Shown here piece by piece: positions 11,486 through 20,223 of a stretch of 64,000 bases of DNA; within the stretch, counting starts at the first letter, position 1, and each line of letters opens with the position of its first letter. The translations under genes were made by a program, and so were the position numbers. The notes beneath the pieces were generated by a model. The model was not told where the DNA came from. It saw nothing but the letters and a program-made list of their open reading frames with translations, and did no database searches. The DNA is taken from positions 248,001 to 312,000 of the forward strand of contig NC_011679.1 in assembly GCF_000150955.2 (NCBI RefSeq), read 5' to 3'. Source of the DNA: Phaeodactylum tricornutum CCAP 1055/1 (lineage: Eukaryota > Bacillariophyta > Bacillariophyceae > Surirellales > Neidiaceae).

Positions 11486-11838
11486 TGTTGAAATCTCGAC
11501 CCTCTCTGTTCACTCGACGTAGGAAAACAGTTAGTCAACTTCCTTCCAAACTCTTGTTCTTATTGTGACGTTGAAATCTATTTTCTAATGTGTTTTTTTC
11601 ACACGATCAACTTCGCTCATTTCAATTGCTCAATCTCGCTTACATTCGCTCTTGATCCAAATAATCATAATTGAACTTCATTTGCTTCATCGCACATAGT
11701 CTTGCTTTCCTAACCAGATAATTTCATCACATGACTAAACATAGTTTCTGCACCACGTCAGTTAGACGTTCGTCCGTTTGTTCCTTTATCACAGGCAGTC
11801 CGTAGTACGGACACATGACTGACGGTCATTTGACGACA
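11486..11838 (+). mobile_element. Solo-LTR-like repeat, copy A
   Basis: About 353 bp, beginning TGTTGAAATC and ending GACGACA, so it has TGT...ACA termini. It matches the reverse complement of 50332-50678 along its whole length. Near-identical 6-bp direct repeats flank it (AGTGGC at 11480, AGCGGC at 11839), consistent with a target-site duplication. It has no coding capacity. Near its 3' end it contains short inverted repeats (AACGTC/GACGTT, ATGAC/GTCAT, TCCG/CGGA). The best reading is a solo LTR of a diatom Ty1/copia-type (CoDi) element, left as a fossil after LTR-LTR recombination. The imperfect flanks and divergence from copy B suggest it is not very recent. A non-autonomous element of another class is the alternative. 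Its 3' end lies 152 bp before the start of repeat-family gene 4. Confidence 0.65.
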
Positions 11839-11989
11839 AGCGGCATCCGAGCAATGTAACGGCTGTCAACCGTCGTATTATCTCATTTGTTCCGTAAGGG
11901 GTTTGTGTCGCAGCTTCCAAAGACTGACCATGCCGAGGAGCAGTTCTGTGCTCAAAATAAAATCCACTGCATAACGAATAAGAACTATC

Positions 11990-13912
11990 ATGTGGACCTT
12001 TTGCCGGTTGTCCCTGTTCTTGGTAGCGGTGTTGTGGACGACGAGCCCCCATGTACAAGCTTTTCAAACCTCCGATCCATGGTCGAGATTCCGACACGGA
12101 AACTCGTTGGCGTTTCCTCCGCGTTCGTCTCCAAAAGTGAAGCTGCACGAGGCTTCGAACAACATCGATGCTTCGAATCCCAATTCCTTCACTGAGTCTG
12201 TTAACTCGTACACGGATACGAATCCCACTCGCGTATCTTCTGCGGATGCCAGGCTTTTCGAAACTCGCGAGGCCTTCGCAGTCGCAGCGACTGACTCACG
12301 GAAAGGAGCTCGTTGGGGTCGTCTCGACATCGATCACGCAAGTCCCAGTCTCGCCATGAGTGTGGCTGCGGGAAATACCTTATTGCCGAGAAATCCAGGG
12401 AACCAAGCTCGAAAGACTCAGAAAACCAAAGCAATCACGGCGACCGACTCACGGAAAGGGGCTCGTTGGGGACGTCTCGACATCGATCACGCAAGTCCCA
12501 GTCTCGCCATGAGTGTGGCTGCGGGAGCAACCCCAAAGACAACTAGTGCCGTAGTTGGAGTGCCGTCAAGAGTCCGTGGAGCTGGAGCGTCCAGTGCGTC
12601 GTCGGCGTACGAAAATTTGGCGCGGGAATGGTCGCAGATGAACAAAGGCAGAGACAGCGAAGTCCCACCAAGTGTGTCGCCTACAAGTGCCTCGAGCAAG
12701 GAAGCCGTATTCGCAGGAAATGATTCTCGGAACAGAGCTCGCTGGGGGCGTCTAGATATTGACCACGCAAGTCCAAGTCTCACCATGAGTGTGGCTGCAG
12801 GAGGCACCTCCATACAGAAAACTGATGTGAACCGAGCTCCAAAAACTCAGAAAAGCAAAACAGTCAAAGCGTCAGACTCCGGGAGAGGAACTCGTTGGGG
12901 TCGTCTTGACATTGATCATGCAAGTCCAAGCCTCACCATGAGTGTGGCCGCCGGAAACACGTTATTGAAGAAAAATCCTGCGGACCAAGTTCTAAAGACT
13001 CAGAAGAACAAAACAGTCAAAGCGACAGACCCACGGAAAGGGGCTCGATGGGGTCGGCTCGACATTGATCATGCGAGTCCAAGTCTCGCCATGAGTGAGG
13101 CTGCCGGAAACCTGTTGTTAAATAAAAATCCTGCGGATCAAGCTCTAAAGACTCAGAAAACCAATTCAATCACAGCGACAGACTCACGGAAGTTAGCTCG
13201 ATGGGGTCGGCTCGACATTGATCACGCAAGTCCAAGTCTCGCCATGAGTGTGGCTGCAGGATGCACCACTATGATCAATTTACCGTCAAACGCACGGGCA
13301 GCTATCAGATCGACTACCAATGACAAGTCACAACAGCTACTCCCATCAATTCCTGGTCGTAATGCGTCTTCTTCTTACGGCAACCTAGCCGAGGAGTGGT
13401 CGCAGATGAACAAGAGCCGAGACAGTGAAGTCGCGGCTCCGTCGCTACCTCCTCCGCGATCGCAATCGGTAGCTGGGGATACTGTGTCACAGGGAAAGGT
13501 GACTAGTCCTGCTCCTAGTGCGTCTTCTTCTTACGGCAACCTTGCTGAGGAGTGGTCGCAGATGAACAAGAGCCGAGACAGTGAAGTCGCGGCTCCGTCG
13601 CTACCTCCTCCGCGATCGCAATCGGTAGCTGGGGATACTGTGTCACAGGGAAAGGTGACTAGTCCTGCTCCTAGTGCGTCTTCTTCTTACGGCAACCTTG
13701 CTGAGGAGTGGTCGCAGATGAACAAGAGCCGAGACAGTGAAGTCGCGGCTCCGTCGCTACCTCCTCCGCGATCGCAATCGGTAGCTGGGGATACTGTGTC
13801 ACAGGGAAAGGTGACTAGTCCTGCTCCTAGTGCGTCTTCTTCTTACGGCAACCTTGCTGAGGAGTGGTCGCAGATGAACAAGAGCCGAGACAGTGAGGCA
13901 ATGGCTTCGTAG
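11990..13912 (+). CDS. Repeat-family gene 4, plastid-targeted, two tandem-repeat arrays
   Basis: The N-terminus MWTFCRLSLFLVAVLWTT is a signal peptide ending 'QA^FQTSDP', the plastid import signature. Array 1 has six copies of 'ARWGRLDIDHASPSLAMS' followed by 'VAAG'. Their RWG arginine codons lie at 12311, 12464, 12740, 12893, 13046 and 13199. All are spaced 153 bp (51 residues), except one 276-bp gap that contains a LAREWSQMNKG motif. Array 2 (13364-13905) has four copies of a 52-residue unit beginning SSSYGNLAEEWSQMNKS. The gene lies 152 bp after a solo-LTR-like repeat. A short upstream ORF (11930-11974) sits in the leader. No enzyme domain is visible. It resembles gene 3 most closely and is probably a disordered plastid scaffold or linker protein, which is an inference. 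Confidence 0.82.
   Translation: MWTFCRLSLFLVAVLWTTSPHVQAFQTSDPWSRFRHGNSLAFPPRSSPKVKLHEASNNIDASNPNSFTESVNSYTDTNPTRVSSADARLFETREAFAVAATDSRKGARWGRLDIDHASPSLAMSVAAGNTLLPRNPGNQARKTQKTKAITATDSRKGARWGRLDIDHASPSLAMSVAAGATPKTTSAVVGVPSRVRGAGASSASSAYENLAREWSQMNKGRDSEVPPSVSPTSASSKEAVFAGNDSRNRARWGRLDIDHASPSLTMSVAAGGTSIQKTDVNRAPKTQKSKTVKASDSGRGTRWGRLDIDHASPSLTMSVAAGNTLLKKNPADQVLKTQKNKTVKATDPRKGARWGRLDIDHASPSLAMSEAAGNLLLNKNPADQALKTQKTNSITATDSRKLARWGRLDIDHASPSLAMSVAAGCTTMINLPSNARAAIRSTTNDKSQQLLPSIPGRNASSSYGNLAEEWSQMNKSRDSEVAAPSLPPPRSQSVAGDTVSQGKVTSPAPSASSSYGNLAEEWSQMNKSRDSEVAAPSLPPPRSQSVAGDTVSQGKVTSPAPSASSSYGNLAEEWSQMNKSRDSEVAAPSLPPPRSQSVAGDTVSQGKVTSPAPSASSSYGNLAEEWSQMNKSRDSEAMAS
13364..13905 (+). repeat. 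156-bp tandem repeat array inside repeat-family gene 4
   Basis: Four copies of a 156-bp unit begin at 13364, 13520, 13676 and 13832; the last is cut short by the gene's C-terminus. By eye the second to fourth copies are identical and the first differs at only a few bases. Each unit encodes 52 residues with one NLAEEWSQMNKS motif and a Pro-rich linker. Such uniformity implies very recent expansion or gene conversion. Copy number is likely to vary between strains. Confidence 0.9.
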
Positions 13913-14616
13913 CTGACTCGCAAAAAGGTCAATCACTGACTATCGCTGACGGGGAAGAATCGCTTGTTCAGCTGGTTATTTCTGTGACTGAAGATCAGAT
14001 CCTTTAGAAAAATTTCAATTCGCTGTACCTTTTTTTGTTGGCAGCTCGGACTGGAAATACGGAGTGTACAGTTTCGACGACGAAGCGGGCTGTCTTTTGT
14101 ACACAAGTTTTCTTGTATCCCATTAGAAATTGCATGTAGATAGTGTTTTGCGGTCTACCTCAGTCGACGAGGGGGGAGCATGAACCGCAATATGGGTATA
14201 GTGGCTTGAGTTTGACGCAATTAATGTACGGGACAGATGGTAACGTTAGGATTTGTTTGATCACTCCGCAACTCTTGTAGAATGATAGTTTCACGTTACG
14301 TAGTTGACTGAAAGAAATGAGTTAGCGAACTGTAAATGAAATGATCTGCTTTCACGTCAATGCATAGAGAGAGATATACTTCTTCGTGACCGACGCCTGT
14401 CAATGCGATGTCTTTTTCTTTTTTTGGTTGACTCGTATGAAACTTGGTCGAATGTGACATTAAACTCACACCATTCCCGCCCCCCTACCCCCCCCTTGAA
14501 ATCTTACCGGTGAAGCGACAGAGACCCTCCATTTTTACGTTGTTGCCGACCGTCACAATTTACATTGCATCAATCTTGTGTTGAACCCAATTATAACAAG
14601 ATTCTGATAGTGTGGG
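13913..14616. other. Intergenic, 0.7 kb
   Basis: 3' flank of repeat-family gene 4 and promoter region of the tRNA methyltransferase gene. It contains a C-rich tract (14476-14497). No ORF or RNA gene is supported. Confidence 0.55.
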
Positions 14617-15447
14617 ATGACGACTGAGACACGAGTAGCTACTATTGCAACTGAGTCGAAAGGGAAAGATGGCACAAAGCGCAAGGCCGCTCCCATCACG
14701 TTGGACGGTGAAAAGCCACAGAAAAAGTTTTATCGTCAACGCGCACACTGCAACCCGTTGTCCCACAACGATTCATTCGACTATCCAGTCAAGCCTCTTG
14801 ACATTGATTGGACCGAAGATCATTTTCCTGGTCTGGAGAAAGGAAGCGTTCCCACCGTACTTGATATCGGATGTGGATTTGGTGGCTTGACAATGGCTCT
14901 CGCCCCACTTCTACCAAGCCAAATTGTTCTTGGCATGGAAATTCGTGCTAAGGTAACTGAATATGTGCGCTTACGCATTGTAGCTGCTCGGAAGGAGCAA
15001 GAAGGAAGGTACAAGAATGCCAGCGTGTTGCGGACAAACTCGATGAAATTTCTGCCCAATTTCTTTGGTAGGTCCTCTCTCGAGAAGCTCTTTTTCTGCT
15101 TCCCGGATCCGCACTTCAAGCGGAAAAATCACCCGCGTCGTATCGTTTCGGAGCGGCTTCTGTCCGAATATGCATACGTACTCAAGCCATCCGTAGGGCG
15201 TTTGTATTGTATCACTGACGTTAAGGAACTGCACGAATGGCATGTGGAAAAATGCGAAAGACACCCGTTGTTTCGACGTGTTGAAGACGAGATTGCGGAA
15301 ATTGACCCGTGTGTACAAGCCATGAAAATCGAAACGGAAGAAAGTAAGAAAGTGGCCAGGGCCGGGGGCGAGAAGTATTACGCGGTCTTTGAACGAATCA
15401 GTATCGACCAGGCGACGGAAATTACCTCTACCAATTTCTTTCATTGA
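14617..15447 (+). CDS. METTL1: tRNA (guanine-N7-)-methyltransferase (Trm8/METTL1/TrmB family)
   Basis: A 276-residue single-exon protein that transfers methyl from SAM to N7 of G46 in tRNA, as the catalytic partner of a Trm82/WDR4-type subunit in eukaryotes (family knowledge). The Rossmann SAM motif 'LDIGCGFGGLT' lies near residue 80. The family motif 'FCFPDPHFKRKNHPRRI' near residue 160 and 'YVLKPSVGRLYCITDV' near residue 190 follow in the right order. The N-terminal 'KKFYRQRAHCNPLS' is typical of eukaryotic METTL1. No organelle targeting signal, so cytosolic or nuclear. It converges on the RlmN gene with 178 bp between stop codons. Confidence 0.95.
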   Translation: MTTETRVATIATESKGKDGTKRKAAPITLDGEKPQKKFYRQRAHCNPLSHNDSFDYPVKPLDIDWTEDHFPGLEKGSVPTVLDIGCGFGGLTMALAPLLPSQIVLGMEIRAKVTEYVRLRIVAARKEQEGRYKNASVLRTNSMKFLPNFFGRSSLEKLFFCFPDPHFKRKNHPRRIVSERLLSEYAYVLKPSVGRLYCITDVKELHEWHVEKCERHPLFRRVEDEIAEIDPCVQAMKIETEESKKVARAGGEKYYAVFERISIDQATEITSTNFFH

Positions 15448-15625
15448 TAATGAAGGATGCAAACAATCACATACTCTGCCGGTTTTACAGTAAGTAGGTC
15501 GACCTCGATACGTGCACTTGCCGTGTCGATTAGATGCTGACGATGGACACGTATGGCATATGCACCATCCAACTAGAAATTGTTTGCAATACTGCTGGTT
15601 GATACAACAGCTTTTAGTTACTGAT

Positions 15626-17059
15626 TTAGAATACTCTCTGTTTTTGCTTGTTTGTGGCGAGTTGGCCACACGCTGCAGATTCGTCGTCTCCCCTAGTGGT
15701 TCGGATATGAGCAACGAGACCGAACTCGCGCAAACGCTTTTGGAACACGGACACGGCTTCCATGCTAGGTTTCGTGTATCTGTTTTGGCCAATGTCGTTG
15801 AAAGGAATCAAATTGACAACCAGCTTACATCCAGGAACCTCGTCGATGATGACCTGGGCAAAATCGACCAACTCGTCAGCCTCTTTTTCCGAATCGTTGA
15901 TCCCCGAAATAAGCGCCACTTCAAGCATTGTTGTTCGAAAATTGTGTGGTCGAATGAGCAGCGTATCTATTAGACCTTGCCGCAATTCTGTCATGGCATG
16001 TTTTGTGGTGGGTACTAATTGGCGTCGCAACTCATCATTGGCCGCGTGTACGGACCAGGCTAAAACGCAATGCGCATGGGCGAATTGAAGGAAAGAATCG
16101 GGCGTGGGAGCCACAGTGGAAACCGTGACTTTAGATGCAGACAATTGAAATAGTTCCCGAGTGGTCATTATGTCGGTAGCCCGTATCACAGCATCTTTGT
16201 TATCGGCAGGTTCACCCATCCCCATGAAGACGACGTTCGTGACTGGTGGTAGATTCTTTTGTCGACAGATCTTCCGAGCAAAGAATAGCTGTGCCAAAAT
16301 CTCATCCGCATTTAGCGACCTTAGCTTTCCCATTCGACCCGTTGCGCAAAAAGTGCATCCTGGAACGAAAAAGTAGTTATAAAACCGGAATTGAGGACGA
16401 CGCCATACGCAACGATGAACGATGAAGAGCGGTGGGACCGTGTCATCTACTTTACCTTGTCGACATCCTACTTGGGAACTCACGCAGAGGGTACTACGCC
16501 CCCCAGTCCATGGGATTATCACTGTCTCCACTTCTAGTCCATCAGACAATCGAAGCAAGAGTTTTGTCGTGGAATCCCGACTCTGCGATATGTGCGACAG
16601 CGTCGCGACGCCTCCTTCGACTCTGCTTGGAGTATAGCTGTTGTAGAGCGAGGAGAGCCTTTCCAGAGCACCTTTGCCAAGTCTTTGTCCTCTTCGGGAA
16701 GACGCAAATAAACCTTTCAAAGTTTCAACAGTATCTTCTCCGAGATCTACGGGATCCGCAAAGAATAAAGCCGGGTCAATACCGTTGGCATAGCAATCCC
16801 AAGCCAAAAGGGCGCGTCCTCGTCCACCCATAACTTCCGCAAGCTCGCTGATTGTCAAAGACATTGCCCCTGCGGTGGAAGTCAGTCGTACCCCATTCAG
16901 CTCCTGTTTCTGTTCAATATTTTCCGAGGCAGCAGGCGGGGAGATGCTATACAGCGGCAAGCCGATCACATCGGACCTAATGAGTCCAACTGTCGACGAA
17001 GAAGTTGTGAAAGCAGTTGTGCTACTGGAACAAAGCAGCGATATCAAAAGCCCCTTCAT
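15626..17059 (-). CDS. rlmN: RlmN-type radical SAM rRNA/tRNA adenine-C2 methyltransferase, probably plastid
   Basis: Exons on the minus strand are 17059-16456 and 16359-15626. The 96-bp intron (GTAAAG...TTCCAG) interrupts the radical-SAM motif. Splicing restores '[19 protein letters not shown]', the CX3CX2C 4Fe-4S site. Downstream are '[13 protein letters not shown]', '[18 protein letters not shown]' and the C-terminal '[12 protein letters not shown]', which carries the methyl-carrier cysteine of RlmN. The family makes m2A2503 in 23S rRNA and m2A37 in some tRNAs. The N-terminus [20 protein letters not shown] looks like a signal peptide with A^F cleavage, which indicates plastid import. The intron has no in-frame stop, so unspliced mRNA would encode a protein with the cluster split by 32 extra residues. 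Confidence 0.93.
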   Translation of the reverse strand: MKGLLISLLCSSSTTAFTTSSSTVGLIRSDVIGLPLYSISPPAASENIEQKQELNGVRLTSTAGAMSLTISELAEVMGGRGRALLAWDCYANGIDPALFFADPVDLGEDTVETLKGLFASSRRGQRLGKGALERLSSLYNSYTPSRVEGGVATLSHISQSRDSTTKLLLRLSDGLEVETVIIPWTGGRSTLCVSSQVGCRQGKVDDTVPPLFIVHRCVWRRPQFRFYNYFFVPGCTFCATGRMGKLRSLNADEILAQLFFARKICRQKNLPPVTNVVFMGMGEPADNKDAVIRATDIMTTRELFQLSASKVTVSTVAPTPDSFLQFAHAHCVLAWSVHAANDELRRQLVPTTKHAMTELRQGLIDTLLIRPHNFRTTMLEVALISGINDSEKEADELVDFAQVIIDEVPGCKLVVNLIPFNDIGQNRYTKPSMEAVSVFQKRLREFGLVAHIRTTRGDDESAACGQLATNKQKQRVF

Positions 17060-17482
17060 TTAAACGATCCTTCCGAATGGCAGCTGTTGCAAGTCCTGCT
17101 TCACTCGAAGTATCCGTGTACTACCGAAGGACGACTTCTTGAAATTCACATCATTGCCTGATTTCACATTTTCGAACGAAGATGGCCATCAGAACCGTCG
17201 CCGAATGGAGCTCTGATGTGGAGCATTTTCGGAATCTGGAGTATGGAGCTGCTCGTACAATCGTTAAAATCGTCAAGAGTTTCTGGTCATAATCACTGTC
17301 CGAGATTATTCAGGGTAAACGTGACTGCAAAAGTTTCCGACTCACACTACTGCAAGCTCGGAAAAAGAGGACTGGGTCAAGCTTCGATTCGCTTTATGTT
17401 AATAATCAGCCTTCATGCAGCCGTTCTGGCGCTCTTTACAATATTTCTTTTCTTTCTTCTCTTACCGTTCGTCAGCACAAGT
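17060..17482. other. Intergenic between RlmN start and DUF1415 stop
   Basis: Upstream region of the minus-strand rlmN gene. A plus-strand ORF (17216-17491) with a hydrophobic C-terminus overlaps the DUF1415 3' end and has no family similarity, so it is not called. Confidence 0.5.
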
Positions 17483-18421
17483 CTACGTTGAACTCGGGTC
17501 GCTACTAACTTTGACTCGAAACCGACGAAGCAGGCTTTGAAGCTTGCTCTGGCTTGCATCGTCGGCCTTTCCAGTCATTAATTCTTCGACAGTAACAGTG
17601 CCGAGTTCCTCTTCCATAGCAGTCAACAGATTAACATTACGTCGCCATACTTTCCCGGCATCTCCTTGGAGCAAGTCAACCGCCTTGGAAACTTCGTCCT
17701 CTCGAAGTATGTGAAACATTGGATATGGTGATCGATTTGTCCAGTTGTCAACTGCATCGTTATCGGAGCCTTCAAATTGAAACAGTGGATGAAAAGGCGC
17801 GACCTGAACAGTGTCTACCAGTTCTTGATGATCTGGTATCAACCCGTTGTCAATCATGCTAACGACCTCCAGAAAAGATTCGAAACTGGTGGGATGCAAG
17901 TCGGGGCATACCACCAACGTGGTACCAGGCTCAGCGACTCGTTCCAGAAGCTCTTGGAGAACCACGGACACTATCACTTGCTCGTCCCTCCCTCTGACTA
18001 CTTCAATTTTTAGCTTGCCTTCCTTCATGGGACGCTCCGCAAAGGGGCAGAGATTCATCCCAATCACTACCCGTTGGAGCCACACCCTGGTCTGCGCATC
18101 GATTTCTCGACTCTTTGCTTCCAATTCCCTTATGAACACTTCAGAAACGTTCAGGTCATAGGACTCGATATCCTCGTCAGAACTCGAGGGCATTGACCGA
18201 TAAAGACTTGTAGAATACGCTTGTGAATGATGCTGGCAAGAAGGTATCGGAAACTGTAAACGGCTAGAATCGTACATTGGAACAAGAAAGGCAAAGGCTC
18301 CGCGTGACCTTCGTGCGGAAGTCGTACCAAATCGAACGCCGGTCGACATGAGCCATAATAATGTATGATGCTTCCACATACGCATCCGGGGATGAACAAG
18401 GGGATTGACTGTGATTCTCAT
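17483..18421 (-). CDS. DUF1415 family protein, organelle-targeted
   Basis: 312 residues. The DUF1415 core runs from about residue 100: 'VVIGMNLCPFAERP', then 'VVCPDLHPTSFESFL', 'VQVAPFHPLFQFEG' and 'RSPYPMFHILREDEV'. The family is widespread in bacteria and algae; its biochemical role is not established. The first 80 residues are basic and Ser-rich with 'RGAFAFLVPM', suggesting an organelle presequence; a clear signal peptide before it is not obvious, so mitochondrion or plastid cannot be decided. The gene lies in tandem with rlmN on the minus strand. Confidence 0.85.
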   Translation of the reverse strand: MRITVNPLVHPRMRMWKHHTLLWLMSTGVRFGTTSARRSRGAFAFLVPMYDSSRLQFPIPSCQHHSQAYSTSLYRSMPSSSDEDIESYDLNVSEVFIRELEAKSREIDAQTRVWLQRVVIGMNLCPFAERPMKEGKLKIEVVRGRDEQVIVSVVLQELLERVAEPGTTLVVCPDLHPTSFESFLEVVSMIDNGLIPDHQELVDTVQVAPFHPLFQFEGSDNDAVDNWTNRSPYPMFHILREDEVSKAVDLLQGDAGKVWRRNVNLLTAMEEELGTVTVEELMTGKADDASQSKLQSLLRRFRVKVSSDPSST

Positions 18422-19030
18422 GAGATATTTTGCAAACGACGTTACATCAAATAGTTTTCGTCCTTCTCCATGAAATTACGAAACGATCGAGCTATTTAGC
18501 AGCGAACGAGCAAATGTTGCCGCTATTTGTGCCATACGCGAGATTTCGGGCAGAGAGCTCACGAACAGGCTGGCAATTTTGTAAGGGGAGGGTTCAGTAT
18601 GTATATGATAATGCTAGAAATGAGGAAAACCGATATTTGGAAAAAAAAGTCGCAAATGAATATGTCAAGTGTATTTGGGTGAGATCTGAAAATTACTACA
18701 TATCTTCACTGTCAGTTTGACTGTGAGCGCCACACGGCCTATTGACATGCATACAATTATAGATATGTCTAACGCTGGATAGACGCCTCCACAATATCTC
18801 AGTGCTATATTATACAGAGTGTTAGAAATATGTTTTTCAATCAGTTGAACGATGCTGGCTTCACATCTCGATTGCTTAGAGAACGAAAAAATGACGACGA
18901 CCTGCTCGACACGAACTACATACTACAAATGTGGGCTTTCGTTTCACTACCAGGAGGTTCATGTAAATGTTTCCATTATTTTATCGTTTCACCTAACAAG
19001 AAGCAGCTGTCTTCTTATGTTTGCCCTTTT
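18422..19030. other. Intergenic, with an inverted TCACTGTCA pair
   Basis: Upstream of the DUF1415 gene. It contains the inverted pair at 18706-18726 (listed separately). Plus-strand ORFs here are short and unrecognised. Confidence 0.45.
18706..18726. promoter_or_regulatory. Inverted pair of the TCACTGTCA motif
   Basis: TCACTGTCA at 18706-18714 and its near-complement TGACTGTGA at 18718-18726 are separated by three bases. The same 9-bp motif recurs in other gaps of this window, so this looks like a paired factor-binding site, about 285 bp upstream of the DUF1415 start. Inference only. Confidence 0.35.
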
Positions 19031-19240
19031 CTAAGACACGGTTTTCACCGACAGAACTCGTGTGCTCCCAGGTTCGAGTTGCTCCGCGCTGCTTGCATCT
19101 TTAAAGGCTTCTCGTTCCGCTTTCTTTCGTCGCTGTCGTTTCGCAATTCTCTTGAACAGTGTTACCAAGGGGCCGTCAACGAATTTTATACTGGATCTGG
19201 TAGACCTTGTTTCCATTTTCTTGGCCTCTTCTTGTGGCAT
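19031..19240 (-). CDS. Possible small basic protein (69 aa)
   Basis: An unrecognised minus-strand ORF with protein-like composition: 'IKFVDGPLVTLFKRIAKRQ' followed by a Lys/Arg/Glu helix. The frame stays open and sensible upstream (LRFNQYDSSN before the Met), so a 5' exon may exist. The opposite strand has an unremarkable ORF. No family assigned; transcript support would decide. Confidence 0.3.
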   Translation of the reverse strand: MPQEEAKKMETRSTRSSIKFVDGPLVTLFKRIAKRQRRKKAEREAFKDASSAEQLEPGSTRVLSVKTVS

Positions 19241-19655
19241 ATTGGACGAATCGTATTGATTGAAGCGTAACGATATAGTTTAGTTTCCAATCTCAGGAAA
19301 TGCTCTACTCCTCGTCGAGGAATTGAAGGTCTCCGTTTGTTTTTTGGGGAATTTCATGAAATGCCTGCCCAAATCAATGTCTTGTGCATAGATGATGACC
19401 AGAATTTTCCACCTTGCGCGCAGAAAAGGCCCAAAGAGAAAAGCACAGGCGACAAGTAGCCTCGGACAATTAATATCAAGATATGGAAGACACATGGTCC
19501 GGGTGCTTTTCTGCTCTGCTCTAAGCCACTCGTCTTTTCTTGGCATTCCTGCTTTCGCGTCGCCCAGACCAGACTGTTAATCCAGGGACAACCAAACGCC
19601 GATAGCACTTACGAACGGCTGGAATAATCTGCACACACAGATATCTGCCTGTGTC
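19241..19655. other. Intergenic upstream of NHP2
   Basis: Promoter and leader of the NHP2 gene. Minus-strand ORFs at 19280-19608 have no convincing features. Confidence 0.4.
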
Positions 19656-20105
19656 ATGACGGAAGACGAGAGCAAGAAAGAATCGAAAACGTACGAAGAG
19701 CGATGCGAAGCCGTGAATGTGATCTCGCATCCACTTGCGTCCAAAAAGAGCACAAAGAAAGCACACAAACTGGTCAAGAAGGCTGCGGCTGCCAAACATA
19801 TCCGACGAGGCGTCAAGGAAGTCGTCAAAGGGTTGCGTAAAGGAGAGACCGGGGTCGCTATTCTTGCGGGCGATATTTATCCCGTTGACGTTATCTCGCA
19901 TCTTCCGGTGCTCTTGGAAGAAAAGAATATTCCGTATGTGTTCGTTCCTTCAAAGCAAGATCTTGGGGCAGCGGCTTCTACCAAGCGCCCAACGTCATGT
20001 GTTTTGATTCGGGTGCCAAAGAAAGACTTCGATGGACAGGATCTTTACGATGCTTTGGTAAAGGAGGGGAAGGAATATGACCCTACTTCGGTAGCAGTCC
20101 GGTAG
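19656..20105 (+). CDS. NHP2: H/ACA ribonucleoprotein subunit NHP2 (L7Ae family)
   Basis: 149 residues, the usual NHP2 size. The L7Ae/L30e fold is clear: 'RRGVKEVVKGLRKGETGVAI', 'AGDIYPVDVISHLPVLLEE', 'IPYVFVPSKQDLGAAASTKR', then 'SCVLI'. NHP2 binds H/ACA guide RNAs with dyskerin/Cbf5, Nop10 and Gar1 for pseudouridylation of rRNA and snRNA in the nucleolus. The 'VISHPLASKK' N-terminus and 'KLVKKAAAAKHIRRGVKEV' favour NHP2 over its paralogue Snu13 and over ribosomal L7Ae. It converges on the next gene (118 bp between stops). Confidence 0.93.
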   Translation: MTEDESKKESKTYEERCEAVNVISHPLASKKSTKKAHKLVKKAAAAKHIRRGVKEVVKGLRKGETGVAILAGDIYPVDVISHLPVLLEEKNIPYVFVPSKQDLGAAASTKRPTSCVLIRVPKKDFDGQDLYDALVKEGKEYDPTSVAVR

Positions 20106-20223
20106 TGAAATCAACCAATTAATAAGTATGTAACTTTTAAATTCACGCACATTGCTTCGACACACCAAGTCGTACCTATACGAACCGCGCAGACTGGTTG
20201 CTTTGCCGTGGTTGGCGTGTACA

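Noticed and set aside
11107-11538. 143-codon minus-strand ORF
   Set aside because: Runs from unique DNA into the LTR-like repeat; no similarity to any family.
17216-17491. 91-codon plus-strand ORF with hydrophobic C-terminus
   Set aside because: Overlaps the DUF1415 3' end and has no conserved features.
18830-19270. 146-codon plus-strand ORF
   Set aside because: Composition is poor, and the opposite strand over part of it reads more like protein.
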